Position numbers and translations under genes: made by a program. Shown one piece after another: positions 51,115-59,559 of a stretch of DNA of 64,000 nucleotides. Within the stretch, counting starts at the first letter, position 1; each line of letters opens with the position of its first letter. Location: positions 186,001 through 250,000 of the forward strand of contig CAYFKJ010000005.1 in NCBI GenBank assembly GCA_964343605.1, in the 5' to 3' direction. The notes below the pieces were generated by a model. The model saw only the letters and a program-made list of their open reading frames with translations, searched no databases and had not been told where the DNA came from. Source of the DNA: CAYFKJ01 sp964343605 (GTDB lineage: Bacteria; Pseudomonadota; Alphaproteobacteria; UBA2966).

Positions 51115-52001
51115 TGGCCGGCGAAAACGAAGATCAAGAGGCGAAAAGAGCCAGCGGTTACCACACGGGTGCCGTCGACACCGTGATTTCCGTCGACGCC
51201 GTCGCACGCGAGGCGGAGAAAATCGCAGCCGAGGGGCCAAGCGTGGAGCGCCTGGAGGAATTGGTGGAAGGCGCTCCCTTTGTCTCCATCGAGCACCTTG
51301 TGGCGGGTTATGGCCGCATGGAGATCCTGCACGACTTCAGCCTGAGGGCGGGCAAGGGTCAATCACTGTGCCTGATCGGTCCCAACGGCGCCGGCAAGTC
51401 GACGATCCTGCATTCCATTTTCGGCTTCACAAACATTTTCTCGGGCACCATTTCGGTGGGCGCCAACGGTGAAATGACGGACATTACGCGGCTGTCTTCA
51501 AACCAGAAGCTCAAAACCGCCGGCATCGCCTACATCCTGCAGGACAACTCGGTATTCCCCGACATGACGGTGGAGGAGAACCTGCTGATGGGCGGCTACT
51601 TGCAGGACACGCCTGCCCAGGCCCAGGAGATGGCGGAAAAGGTATTCGAAAAGTACGATCGCCTGCGCGAACGCCGCGGCAAGCCTGCCCGCGTGCTGTC
51701 GGGCGGCGAGCGCCGTCTCTTGGAAATCAGCCGGGCACTGATCATGGAACCCGACGTCCTGCTGGTCGACGAACCGTCAATCGGTTTGGAACCCCGTTTC
51801 ATCGACATGGTGTTCGAGATCCTCGACGACCTGCAGAAAGGCGAGGGCAAGACCATCATCATGGTCGAGCAAAATGCCAAGAAGGGCCTGGAATTTTCCG
51901 ACATCGGCTACGTCCTCGTGAACGGATCGCTGGCGCTTGCCGGATCGGGCGACGAATTGTTGGAAAATCCGGAAGTCGGCCGCCTTTTCCTCGGCGGATA
52001 G
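51114..52001 (+). CDS. livF: ABC transporter ATP-binding protein, LivF, with N-terminal extension
   Basis: 295-aa ATPase, second of the pair. Walker A (GPNGAGKS) lies in LIGPNGAGKSTILHSIFG, the signature is LSGGERRLLEI and Walker B VLLVDEPSIGL. The core begins at about residue 55 (APFVSIEHLVAGYGRMEIL), so about 54 residues precede it; LivF proteins usually start directly at the core. The extension is charged and helical (VAREAEKIAAEGPSVERLEE) and starts in a TGATG overlap with livG, which makes this start believable. Its role is unknown. Confidence 0.9.
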   Translation: MAGENEDQEAKRASGYHTGAVDTVISVDAVAREAEKIAAEGPSVERLEELVEGAPFVSIEHLVAGYGRMEILHDFSLRAGKGQSLCLIGPNGAGKSTILHSIFGFTNIFSGTISVGANGEMTDITRLSSNQKLKTAGIAYILQDNSVFPDMTVEENLLMGGYLQDTPAQAQEMAEKVFEKYDRLRERRGKPARVLSGGERRLLEISRALIMEPDVLLVDEPSIGLEPRFIDMVFEILDDLQKGEGKTIIMVEQNAKKGLEFSDIGYVLVNGSLALAGSGDELLENPEVGRLFLGG

Positions 52002-52002
52002 G

Positions 52003-52383
52003 TCAGGGCGTGCAGGTTCCCAGCGCCTCGGAAATGGCGCCGGCCAGGCTTTCCTCGTCAAAGGGCTTTCTGAGGCCGCTCGCGGCACCCATTTTTTTGG
52101 CCAGAATGACGTAGTCGATACTCGAGGTCGAATGTTCGCTGGCGGACATCGCGATCAGCTTCGCCTTGGGATCAATGGCCAGAATTTCCCGTATGGCTTC
52201 GAGGCCGTCCTTCTCCGGCATGACGATGTCGGTGAGGACGAAATCGGGCGTGTTCTGGCGGAAGCTGGTGATGCCATCGTCGACGTTCGAACAGGCGTGA
52301 ACGTTGTGGCCCATGGCCGTCAGCATGCCGACCGCTATTTTGCGGACGACCGGATCATCATCAATCAGGACTACAACGGACAC
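52003..52383 (-). CDS. Stand-alone response regulator receiver protein
   Basis: 126-aa CheY-like receiver with no output domain. The phosphorylation site is Asp52 in FVLTDIVMPEKDG, the acidic pocket is in LIDDDPVV, and the conserved Lys106 is in GLRKPFD. All residues for phosphorylation are present. No kinase gene is adjacent. Its stop is 1 bp from the livF stop (convergent). It might serve chemotaxis, given the receptor genes at 25.8-30.2 kb, but this is not supported by position. Confidence 0.9.
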   Translation of the reverse strand: MSVVVLIDDDPVVRKIAVGMLTAMGHNVHACSNVDDGITSFRQNTPDFVLTDIVMPEKDGLEAIREILAIDPKAKLIAMSASEHSTSSIDYVILAKKMGAASGLRKPFDEESLAGAISEALGTCTP

Positions 52384-52630
52384 GAAAGCTCACAGTGGCG
52401 TAGTGCAGCAACAAGTTACTGACAAATAGGGGAAAAGCGCGGGCTGCGCGGCATGAAATATCGACAGAAACTAAACATCAACAACATCCGAGGCAGGTGA
52501 AACACCACTTCAGCTAATTCGTTCAATGGTCGAAACGACGTTAAACAAGTTAAGTCGATTTGGTTCAGCATGAAAGTTTTTTATTACCAAATTGCGAATC
52601 ACAAAATTTAATTTTGCAAATTCATGATTT

Positions 52631-54175
52631 TCAGTCATTTTCAGAAAGTTCGGGGTTCAGGATCAGGTGTGCCATGAGGCGGTCCACCGGCGCAAAATCG
52701 TCGGTGAGGATGGTGGGCGGGCCGTCCGGCCGGGCCAGTTCGTGCCGCAGCCAGCGCCGTCCAAGTCCCCGGGCGGCGTCGAGCGTGGAGAACGGGGTCG
52801 CCGATTGGCTCGCCACGACGACGTAGGTGACGCGCCCCCCGGCCAGAAGCTGATCCTCCTCCAGCCACACCTCGACCTCGGCGAAATCGAGGCTGAGCGT
52901 ATCGACCAGGGCCCAAAGGAACAATGGCCGTTCGCGGCTTTCGACGACGTTGATGACATAGAAACCGTTCGGTTTTAGGCGACCGGCGATTTGCTGGTGA
53001 AATTCCCGGGTCACCAGGTGGGCCGGGATCGAGATATCTTTGAAAGCGTCACCGAAGACCATGTCGAGCGAAGGCTCCATGGCCAATCCCTGCAACGCCG
53101 CGCGGGCGTCCCGGTGAACGATTTCGAGGCCGTCCGACGGCTGGAGCCACATGTGATCGACCGCAGCGCCGGTGACGGCCGGATCCAGCTCTGCGACGGT
53201 CAGCACCGGTTCGCGATAATCCTTAAGCCAGGCGCGCGGCAAGGTGTAGGGTCCGCCGCCGATAAAGAACGCCCGGGTCCGGTCCGGCGCGGCGATCCGC
53301 TTTTTCGCCAGTTCGTCGACGAAGTGGATATAGGGCGAGAACAGCAGGCGCGGCTCGTCCCGGTCGTTAACGCCGTGTCCGAGATGGTCGAGCACCATAA
53401 CGGCGCCCGGCCGCCCCGTATCCGCCGCGGCATCGACTACCCGAACGCAGAAATAAGGGCTTTCCACGGTACAAGGCGACTTATGGGCCTGGTATTGATA
53501 GCCCTTCGCGAGCAGGCCTCCGGCCAGGGCGGCCGCGCCGGCGGCCCAAACCATCAACGTCGTCACCTTGGGGGGACGTGCGGCAGCGTAGGCCAGCGCC
53601 AGGGCCAGATAGGCGCCGGCGACAGCCATGACCGTGCCGGTCGAACCGATCCATGAGATGAAGAGGAAGCCGGCCAAAACGGTGCCCGCGATGCTACCCA
53701 CGGCGCCCAGCGCGTACATGCGGCCGATGACACGGCCGTGGGCGCCCGGCGCGTCGTCCACAGCCAACTTGGTGAGGATGGGCGATACGATGCCGACGAA
53801 CAGGCTGGGGAGAAAAAAGACCAGGCCGGTCAGCAAGGTGATGGCGCTGACGGTATCGAGGCCGCTGCGCAACACCGGCCCACTCAAACTGCGCAGCAAG
53901 ACCAACGAGGCGGCCGCCGAGGCGCCGCTCAGGGCCAGGGCGGCGGCCACGCGCCGGCAACCCTTTGCCCGATCGACGTTGGGCCCGGCCAAATGTCCGC
54001 CGATCCAGTGGCCCACCGAAAGCCCCGCCAGCACCACCGCGATGATGGCCGTCCAGGTGTAGAGCGACATGCCGACATACGGCGCCAAAAGGCGCCCGGC
54101 GACGATTTCCAGGATCAGGGCGCAGGCCGCCGTTACGAAGACGGTTGCGCCGTAGGCCGCGACACGGAGCTGCAT
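52631..54175 (-). CDS. Membrane-fused spermidine synthase-like protein
   Basis: 514-aa protein. The first 225 or so residues have about seven hydrophobic segments (LEIVAGRLLAPYVGMSLYTW, SVGHWIGGHLAGP). The C-terminal half is a spermidine-synthase-type SAM fold: SPYIHFVDEL, FFIGGGPYTLPRAWL (SAM site), AELDPAVTGAA and the motif FGDAFKDISIPAHLVTREFH. The acidic residue expected for decarboxylated-SAM/putrescine binding is not certain, so polyamine synthesis is not assured. It stands alone; the 247-bp gap 52384-52630 to its right-hand neighbour gene holds no ORF. Confidence 0.82.
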   Translation of the reverse strand: MQLRVAAYGATVFVTAACALILEIVAGRLLAPYVGMSLYTWTAIIAVVLAGLSVGHWIGGHLAGPNVDRAKGCRRVAAALALSGASAAASLVLLRSLSGPVLRSGLDTVSAITLLTGLVFFLPSLFVGIVSPILTKLAVDDAPGAHGRVIGRMYALGAVGSIAGTVLAGFLFISWIGSTGTVMAVAGAYLALALAYAAARPPKVTTLMVWAAGAAALAGGLLAKGYQYQAHKSPCTVESPYFCVRVVDAAADTGRPGAVMVLDHLGHGVNDRDEPRLLFSPYIHFVDELAKKRIAAPDRTRAFFIGGGPYTLPRAWLKDYREPVLTVAELDPAVTGAAVDHMWLQPSDGLEIVHRDARAALQGLAMEPSLDMVFGDAFKDISIPAHLVTREFHQQIAGRLKPNGFYVINVVESRERPLFLWALVDTLSLDFAEVEVWLEEDQLLAGGRVTYVVVASQSATPFSTLDAARGLGRRWLRHELARPDGPPTILTDDFAPVDRLMAHLILNPELSEND

Positions 54176-54318
54176 ATGCGCCTTTTTATCACACGCAATT
54201 GTGAGACGGCCCTACACAACCGTCATGTATATTAGAACATTATTGATTACAAAATATCGCATTGGCGGCTTATGATCCAGAGACGACGCAAACGATCTGG
54301 ATCAGGGGGAGGGACAAG

Positions 54319-54915
54319 ATGATCGCCGCACGTTTGTTTTTTCTTGCGACATTCCTAATCGGTGTCGGATTGCTGCCGGCGCAGCAAGTCCGTGCGGAAG
54401 AGGTGGATCTGCCGAAAACGGACGACGGGTTGCACTACCAAACCTGGTTCAAGGTCGACTCGTTTCTAGACCTGGCGGACGACCTGGCGGAAGCCAAGGC
54501 GAGCGGAAAACGCCTGGCCATCCTGTTCGAGCAGCGCGGCTGTCCCTACTGCCGGGAAATGCATCGGGTGAACTTCAAAATCCCCGATGTCGCGGACTAT
54601 ATCAGGGCAAACTTCGACATCGTGCAGGTCAACCTTTGGGGTGACCGGGAGATGACGGACTTCGACGGCGAAACCTTGATCGAAAAGAAGTTCGGCCGCA
54701 AATACCGGGTCCAGTACACGCCGACCATCATATTTCCCGACGAAAAGGGAGAAGAGGTCCACCGCCTGCCCGGATACTTCAAACCATTCCACTTCAAGCA
54801 CATATTCATGTACGTGAAGGAGGAGGGCTATATCGAACAGCCCAATTTCCAGCGCTGGCTCTCGGCCAAGGCTGATGAGCTGCGCGCCAAGGGAATTGAG
54901 GTGAAGCTTTGGTGA
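54319..54915 (+). CDS. soxW: SoxW-like periplasmic thioredoxin
   Basis: 198-aa exported thioredoxin-fold protein. A signal peptide covers about residues 1-26 (ending VRAEE). The redox pair is Cys75/Cys78 in QRGCPYCREMH. The later YTPTIIFPDEKG has the cis-Pro of the fold. This matches SoxW, which reduces SoxYZ or other Sox thiols using electrons from a CcdA-type membrane protein; such a gene (ccdA) lies convergently 280 bp away. ATG 54319 has GGGGGAGGGAC just upstream; the open frame begins 57 nt earlier. The assignment to Sox rests on family and location. Confidence 0.75.
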   Translation: MIAARLFFLATFLIGVGLLPAQQVRAEEVDLPKTDDGLHYQTWFKVDSFLDLADDLAEAKASGKRLAILFEQRGCPYCREMHRVNFKIPDVADYIRANFDIVQVNLWGDREMTDFDGETLIEKKFGRKYRVQYTPTIIFPDEKGEEVHRLPGYFKPFHFKHIFMYVKEEGYIEQPNFQRWLSAKADELRAKGIEVKLW

Positions 54916-55040
54916 TGTGACGGCGTTGGCGAGAGCATGTGCAACAAATCTGCTCCTGGATCAGGAACCCGTTATTCCAGCGAATGCGGAAACCCAGGTT
55001 TGGTTTTTCTCAAGGCTTAGGTATGAGGCCAACTCAGTAT

Positions 55041-55118
55041 GGATCCCGGATCAAGTCCGGGATGACGCCTGAGTATGTGGTTTATTTAGGTCGTCATTCC
55101 GGCGAAAGCCGGAATCCA
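55041..55118. repeat. Interspersed palindromic repeats (two types)
   Basis: Two short hairpin repeats of kinds common between genes in alphaproteobacteria: ATCCCGGA (55043-55050) / TCCGGGAT (55056-55063) in GGATCCCGGATCAAGTCC..., and ATTCCGGC (55096-55103) / GCCGGAAT (55108-55115) with loop GAAA. A decayed third copy may lie at 54971-55005. They fill most of the 280-bp soxW/ccdA convergent gap, which holds no gene. Confidence 0.75.
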
Positions 55119-55195
55119 GGTTTTCTTTTTTGTTTAGCGGCTCGAAAAATACGAATTGCCCCCGGCATGCGCCGGGGGGACGAGCCTTTATCCGC

Positions 55196-55942
55196 CTACC
55201 CCAGCTTGCCCAGTGCCGGGAAGGCCTCGAGGATGTAGTAGGCGAGCTCGGCCAGTGAGTCCGTCATGATCAGGACGCCGGTGACGACCAGCAGGACGCC
55301 GGCGCCGATCTCGATCTTGTGGACGTGGCGGCGGAAGCGCTTGAGGAAGTTCATAAAGGGTTCGATGGCGAAGGCCGCCGCCAGGAAGGGAATGCCCAGG
55401 CCCAGCGAATAGACGGTCAGCAGCGACACGCCGTAACCCAGCGAATCCTGGGCCGCCGCCAGGGTCAGGATGGTGGCCAGAATGGGTCCGACACACGGCG
55501 TCCAGCCGAAGGCGAAGGCCAGGCCGATGACATATGCGCCGATCAGGCCGGCGGGCGTCTTGTCCGGATTGAAGCGGATCTCACGCTGCAACAGGGCGAA
55601 ACGGAAAACCCCCATGTAGTGCAGGCCGAAAACGATGATGACGGCGCCGGCGACTTTGCTGATGACGTCGATGTGGTCGAAGATGATACGGTTGATGGCA
55701 GACGCGCTGGCGCCCATGATCACGAACACGGTGGTGAAACCGAGCACGAACAGCAGTCCCGACCAGCGCACCCGGCGGGCGATCTGGGTGTCGAGACCGT
55801 CTTCCTGATCGAGCAACTGGTCGAGCGACGTGCCCGCGACAAAACACAGGTACGCCGGCACCAACGGCAGCACGCAAGGGGACAGAAAACTGATCAGGCC
55901 GGCCAGGCCGGCAGCGCCATAGGAAACGTCAAAAGCACCCAT
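55196..55942 (-). CDS. ccdA: Cytochrome c biogenesis/thiol transport protein CcdA
   Basis: 248-aa inner-membrane protein with six hydrophobic segments that moves electrons from cytoplasmic thioredoxin to periplasmic thiols. The redox cysteines lie in SPCVLPLVPAYLCF (Cys23, Cys33) and in FGWTPCVGPIL (near 146). Near the sox operon it may act as SoxV, feeding SoxW. It is convergent with soxW and separated from soxB by a MITE-like repeat. A cytochrome c maturation role is equally possible. Confidence 0.87.
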   Translation of the reverse strand: MGAFDVSYGAAGLAGLISFLSPCVLPLVPAYLCFVAGTSLDQLLDQEDGLDTQIARRVRWSGLLFVLGFTTVFVIMGASASAINRIIFDHIDVISKVAGAVIIVFGLHYMGVFRFALLQREIRFNPDKTPAGLIGAYVIGLAFAFGWTPCVGPILATILTLAAAQDSLGYGVSLLTVYSLGLGIPFLAAAFAIEPFMNFLKRFRRHVHKIEIGAGVLLVVTGVLIMTDSLAELAYYILEAFPALGKLG

Positions 55943-56006
55943 CTGGGCGAAACTCCCGAATATCTAACCCCCGCTACTTAAGGGCGGTCGGTTCGGCGTG
56001 CAAGGC

Positions 56007-56111
56007 CTAGAGTGTTTCAAGTTGTGCTTGAAACACCGAGGGCCGCCAACACATTGTGCAGCCTCAACAATATGAAACGAGGCGTTCCCGTTAAAGCGGA
56101 GAACGCTCTAG
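56007..56111. repeat. MITE-like repeat with imperfect terminal inverted repeats
   Basis: A 105-bp unit starting CTAGAGTGTTTC (56007-56018) and ending ...GAACGCTCTAG (56101-56111), whose complement CTAGAGCGTTC matches the start. An internal perfect hairpin GTGTTTCAAG (56012-56021) / CTTGAAACAC (56027-56036) and a weaker second stem (GAGGCGTTCCCG with CGGAGAACGCTC) are present. It has no ORF and lies between ccdA and soxB. CTAGAG ends and AGAGCGTT wording occur in known dispersed repeats of this class of bacteria. Confidence 0.65.
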
Positions 56112-56124
56112 TCTGTACCCCCTT

Positions 56125-57807
56125 TCAGATGCCCCGCACTTTTATGCCGCTGTTCTTCTCCAGCCGAATCACTTTGTTGTCAGAAATGTATTTGGAAACC
56201 ACGTCGTAGACCGGCGGTCCTTCGGTGCCTTCGTTGACGGAGGCCCAGCCGCTGACGACGTAGTTGCGCGCCGGATCGATGGGTTCGCCGGTCTTCAACA
56301 GCGTCATGTCGCTGATGCGCTGACCGATGGGCTTGCCGATGTCGATGCTGTAGCCCATGCCGCCGACGCGCACCATGTCGCCACCCTGCTGCAGGTAGGG
56401 GTCGGGATTGAACAGGTTGTCGGCGACATCTTCGAGAATCTCCTTGATGAAGGCGCCGGTAAACTCGTTGCGGTAGGCATTGGGGTAGGTGATGGCGGTT
56501 TGCGAATAGACCGTATCGCCGGTGATCTCATCACCTGGCAGCAAGGTCGCGCCCCAACGGAAGCCGGGCGACAGCGCGATTTCGGCGTCCCGTACCTCAA
56601 GGAGCGCGTCGCAGATCAGGTCATCGAACGTGCCGTTGAAGTTGCCGCGTCGGTAGAGGAGACTTTCAGTACGGCCCAGAACCTTGTTCAGCACGCCCGC
56701 GTGGGGCTTGCGAATATCGTCGATCAGCGCCGCCATGTCGGGATCGGGCGTGATGACGTCGGAAAACACCGGGATGAGCTTGAAGCGGTAATCGGCAACC
56801 TTGCGGTTCTCGACCTTGAGGTCGAGACGGGCCAGGAACTTGCCGTGGGATCCCGAGGCGACCAGCAGAGTGTCGTTCACTTTGATGGCCGTCGGGATGG
56901 CGTCGTGGGTATGGCCGGTCAGAATGACGTCGATGCCGTTGACCCGCGAGGCCAGTTTGCGGTCTACGTCGAACCCGTTGTGGCTGTTTATGACGACGAG
57001 GTCGACACCCGCCTCGCGGGTTTCGTCGACGCGCCCCTGGAGTTTCTCCTCCTCGATGCCGAACGACCATTCGGGCATCATGTAGCGCGGGTTGGCGATG
57101 GGCGTGTAGGGGAAGGCCTGGCCGATGACGGCGATGCGCACGCCGCCGCGCTCGAAGATCTTGGTGTGTTCGAAAATGTCGTCGTCCCAGGTGGCGTCCT
57201 TGACGTTGCCGGCCAGGAACGGGAAGTCCAGCTTGTCGACAAGTTCCTGGACCCGGTCTGCGCCGTAGGTGAACTCCCAGTGGGCCGACATGGCATCGAC
57301 ACCAAGAGCGTTCATCACCCGGACCATGTCTTCGCCCTGCGTTTTCAGCGACGTGTAGGACCCTTGCCAGGTGTCCCCGCCGTCCAGCAGAAGGGTTTTT
57401 CCAGGCCTTTCCGCCTGGATCGCCTTCACCAACGTCGCCATGCGGTCCATGCCGCCGACGCGCCCGCATTCACGGGCCAAGGCAGCATAGTCGTCGGAAG
57501 TGAGGGCATAGGCTTCGGGTGTGCCGCCCCGCAGCCCGAAATGCTTGAGGAAGTCCTTGCCCGTCAAGTGCGGCGGCAGGCCGTTAACGTCGCCCACGCC
57601 GACATTGATGGAGGGCTCGCGGAAGTAAAGCGGCACGAGCTGGGCGTGGCAGTCGGTGAAGTTCAACAGGGTGACTTGTCCGACGGCCTCGAACTCCAGC
57701 AACTGCTCCTGGGTCAGTTTGCGGCTGGCGGCGGCCAAATTGCCCGGGGCGCCCGTCACGACGGCGGTCGCGGCGGCAACTTGGAGAAAATCACGACGGG
57801 TCAGCAT
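56125..57807 (-). CDS. soxB: Thiosulfohydrolase SoxB
   Basis: 560-aa periplasmic di-manganese hydrolase that removes sulfate from S-thiosulfonated SoxYZ. A Tat signal is visible (LTRRDFLQVAA, residues 2-12). Metal-site motifs of the 5'-nucleotidase fold are TDCHAQ (Asp52, His54), LLLDGGDTWQG, NSHNGFD and TGHTHD. The length matches SoxB. It is the last gene of a leftward soxXYZAB operon, and is preceded by a hairpin at 57845-57871. Confidence 0.96.
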   Translation of the reverse strand: MLTRRDFLQVAAATAVVTGAPGNLAAASRKLTQEQLLEFEAVGQVTLLNFTDCHAQLVPLYFREPSINVGVGDVNGLPPHLTGKDFLKHFGLRGGTPEAYALTSDDYAALARECGRVGGMDRMATLVKAIQAERPGKTLLLDGGDTWQGSYTSLKTQGEDMVRVMNALGVDAMSAHWEFTYGADRVQELVDKLDFPFLAGNVKDATWDDDIFEHTKIFERGGVRIAVIGQAFPYTPIANPRYMMPEWSFGIEEEKLQGRVDETREAGVDLVVINSHNGFDVDRKLASRVNGIDVILTGHTHDAIPTAIKVNDTLLVASGSHGKFLARLDLKVENRKVADYRFKLIPVFSDVITPDPDMAALIDDIRKPHAGVLNKVLGRTESLLYRRGNFNGTFDDLICDALLEVRDAEIALSPGFRWGATLLPGDEITGDTVYSQTAITYPNAYRNEFTGAFIKEILEDVADNLFNPDPYLQQGGDMVRVGGMGYSIDIGKPIGQRISDMTLLKTGEPIDPARNYVVSGWASVNEGTEGPPVYDVVSKYISDNKVIRLEKNSGIKVRGI

Positions 57808-57844
57808 GCCGAACCTCTCGATTATCCAACGCTATAAATGAAAT

Positions 57845-57871
57845 GGGGGATGCGCACACCGCACATCCCCC
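57845..57871. promoter_or_regulatory. Hairpin between soxA and soxB
   Basis: GGGGGATGCGC (57845-57855) and GCACATCCCCC (57861-57871) form an 11-bp stem with one mismatch and a 5-nt loop in the 86-bp gap. On the minus strand it is followed by ATTTCATTTATA, a weak T-rich stretch, so it may partly terminate or protect the upstream sox message. Confidence 0.55.
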
Positions 57872-57893
57872 ACCTTGAAGTCGCTGCGATCCG

Positions 57894-58673
57894 TTAGTTA
57901 CGGACAGCCGGCGTCTCGACGCCCAAGCCTCGGCCGCGCCAGGCGACGTAGAGCTCGAGATTGACGTACTCGTCGGCGCCGTTCTTGTACGGCGTCGCCC
58001 GGACCTGCTTGTTGCAGCCGCGGAAGCGGCGGTGGCTGGAACCGACCTTCTGCCATTTCAGGCGGTAGGTCGGGAAGCCGTTCAACTGGCCCTGCGTCAG
58101 GATGTTGGCCCTGATCTTGTTGCCCTCATTGTCCTCGTGGCAATGCTTGCAGGCCATGTCCAGGAGGCCCCGGCGCTGGTAGTAGAACTTCTTGCCGGCT
58201 TCGAAGAACGGCTTGGCGGGACCATCGATAGCCACCTGTACGGGCATGCCGCGCGACTGATGACGTACGTACGTCGTCATGCTCAACAACTTGTTGGATT
58301 CCCACTTCCAGGCCTTGGCTTTCATGTTCTCGGTGCGGCACTGGTTGATGCGTTGTTCCAAGTTCTGCAGCTTGCCGAGGTCGTCCTTGTATTTGGGATA
58401 GCTGACGCCGGCGACCTTCATCGATTCCGACGCATCGTTGTGGCAGCTTTCACAGGACTTTCCCGCCTCACCGTCCACCGTACTCCACAATTCCTCGCCC
58501 GTGTCGACCCACAGCATGCCGGGATTTTGCATCTCGTCATCCTGCAGGGCTTGGGTGTCCTTGGTGGCGTACTTGTAGCCGGAAACAATGTCTTCGTCGG
58601 CTAGGGCCGGGCCGCTGACGGCGAGCGCCATGCCGAAACCCGCAATACCGGCGACTAAGCGTTTGTAGTTCAT
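57894..58673 (-). CDS. soxA: Sulfur oxidation c-type cytochrome SoxA
   Basis: 259-aa periplasmic cytochrome with a signal peptide (ending ALADED). It has two heme motifs, CESCH (Cys74, Cys77, His78) and CKHCH (Cys175, Cys178, His179), so it is the diheme form. Cys220 in RFRGCNKQV is the expected persulfide-carrying heme ligand. With SoxX it joins thiosulfate to the SoxY cysteine. The downstream neighbour is soxB and the upstream is soxZ (22 bp). Confidence 0.95.
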   Translation of the reverse strand: MNYKRLVAGIAGFGMALAVSGPALADEDIVSGYKYATKDTQALQDDEMQNPGMLWVDTGEELWSTVDGEAGKSCESCHNDASESMKVAGVSYPKYKDDLGKLQNLEQRINQCRTENMKAKAWKWESNKLLSMTTYVRHQSRGMPVQVAIDGPAKPFFEAGKKFYYQRRGLLDMACKHCHEDNEGNKIRANILTQGQLNGFPTYRLKWQKVGSSHRRFRGCNKQVRATPYKNGADEYVNLELYVAWRGRGLGVETPAVRN

Positions 58674-58695
58674 TGGGAAGCCTCCCCCTCGCTTC

Positions 58696-59016
58696 TTATT
58701 GCACCGTTATTTTGGCTGATTTGGTCGTGACGTCGCCGTTGTCCTCGGTCCACTTGACCTCGATCGTGCCGGATTCGACGACCCGGACGTTGAACGAAAG
58801 AAACGGATTGGCCGCAACCGCGGGCCACCAGTCGGCCTTGAAAACTTCCTTGCCGTTATAGGTGGCGACCACGTTGTTGACGATCATGCGCGGGATTCTC
58901 TTGCCGTCCTTGCCCTTGCGTTGGCCGGTTTCCATCTTGTGCTTGATCAGGCTCTTGACCGTGATGATGTCCCCTTTTTTCGCTTTTTTGGGGACCTTAA
59001 GCCGTGCGGATGCCAT
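58696..59016 (-). CDS. soxZ: Thiosulfate oxidation carrier complex protein SoxZ
   Basis: 106-aa immunoglobulin-fold protein forming the SoxYZ carrier heterodimer. The sequence has the family features KAKKGDIITVKSLIKHKMET and FLSFNVRVVESGTIEVKW. No signal peptide is present, as usual: SoxZ is exported with the Tat-dependent SoxY. It lies 25 bp after soxY. Confidence 0.96.
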   Translation of the reverse strand: MASARLKVPKKAKKGDIITVKSLIKHKMETGQRKGKDGKRIPRMIVNNVVATYNGKEVFKADWWPAVAANPFLSFNVRVVESGTIEVKWTEDNGDVTTKSAKITVQ

Positions 59017-59041
59017 GATTCTGTTCTCCTCGTAACCTTAC

Positions 59042-59518
59042 TCAGCCGCCGCAGCCGCCGATTGTGACCTTGACGTCTTTCTGCTCCTGATAGAACGACC
59101 CGTCGCTCATCTGGGCAACCGCCACGATGGCCGATGTCTTCGCCATGCGGCAGTTGACCTTGACTTCGGCCTTGCCGCAGGCCGGCGTGAAGTGAAACGC
59201 CGCGACTTCGGGGTTGGGATTTTCCTGTACGTAGACCCAGACCGTCTTGACGTGGTCGGCGTCGGTCATGGGACTGTCGACACTGATCACGATGGGCACG
59301 ACCCGGCCGTTTTCGGCGATGATCGGCGTCTTCAGTTTGATTTTGCCCGGCTTGGTCGCCGCGCCGCCCGTCACCTTCTTGATCGCGGCGGCGGTTTTGG
59401 CCATGTCCGCGGAGGCGGCGGTCGGCGTCAGTCCGGCGCCCGCGGCCACGACGGCCCCGGCGCCGGCAGCCCGGAAGAATCCGCGGCGGCTTAGTCCGGT
59501 GGTCTCTTTCACCTGCAT
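59042..59518 (-). CDS. soxY: Thiosulfate oxidation carrier protein SoxY
   Basis: 158-aa carrier on which sulfur intermediates are bound. A Tat signal SRRGFFRAAGA starts at residue 10. The C terminus is the conserved GGCGG, with Cys156 the carrier thiol on a mobile arm. The core has KTPIIAENGRVVPIVISVDS. It lies 41 bp after soxX. Confidence 0.96.
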   Translation of the reverse strand: MQVKETTGLSRRGFFRAAGAGAVVAAGAGLTPTAASADMAKTAAAIKKVTGGAATKPGKIKLKTPIIAENGRVVPIVISVDSPMTDADHVKTVWVYVQENPNPEVAAFHFTPACGKAEVKVNCRMAKTSAIVAVAQMSDGSFYQEQKDVKVTIGGCGG

Positions 59519-59559
59519 TGCTTTCTCCTCTCTGCAGCCGTTGCTGGACGGCTATTCGA

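Noticed and set aside
55041..55118. CRISPR array
   Set aside because: Only two unlike hairpin repeats, no regular spacing and no cas genes.
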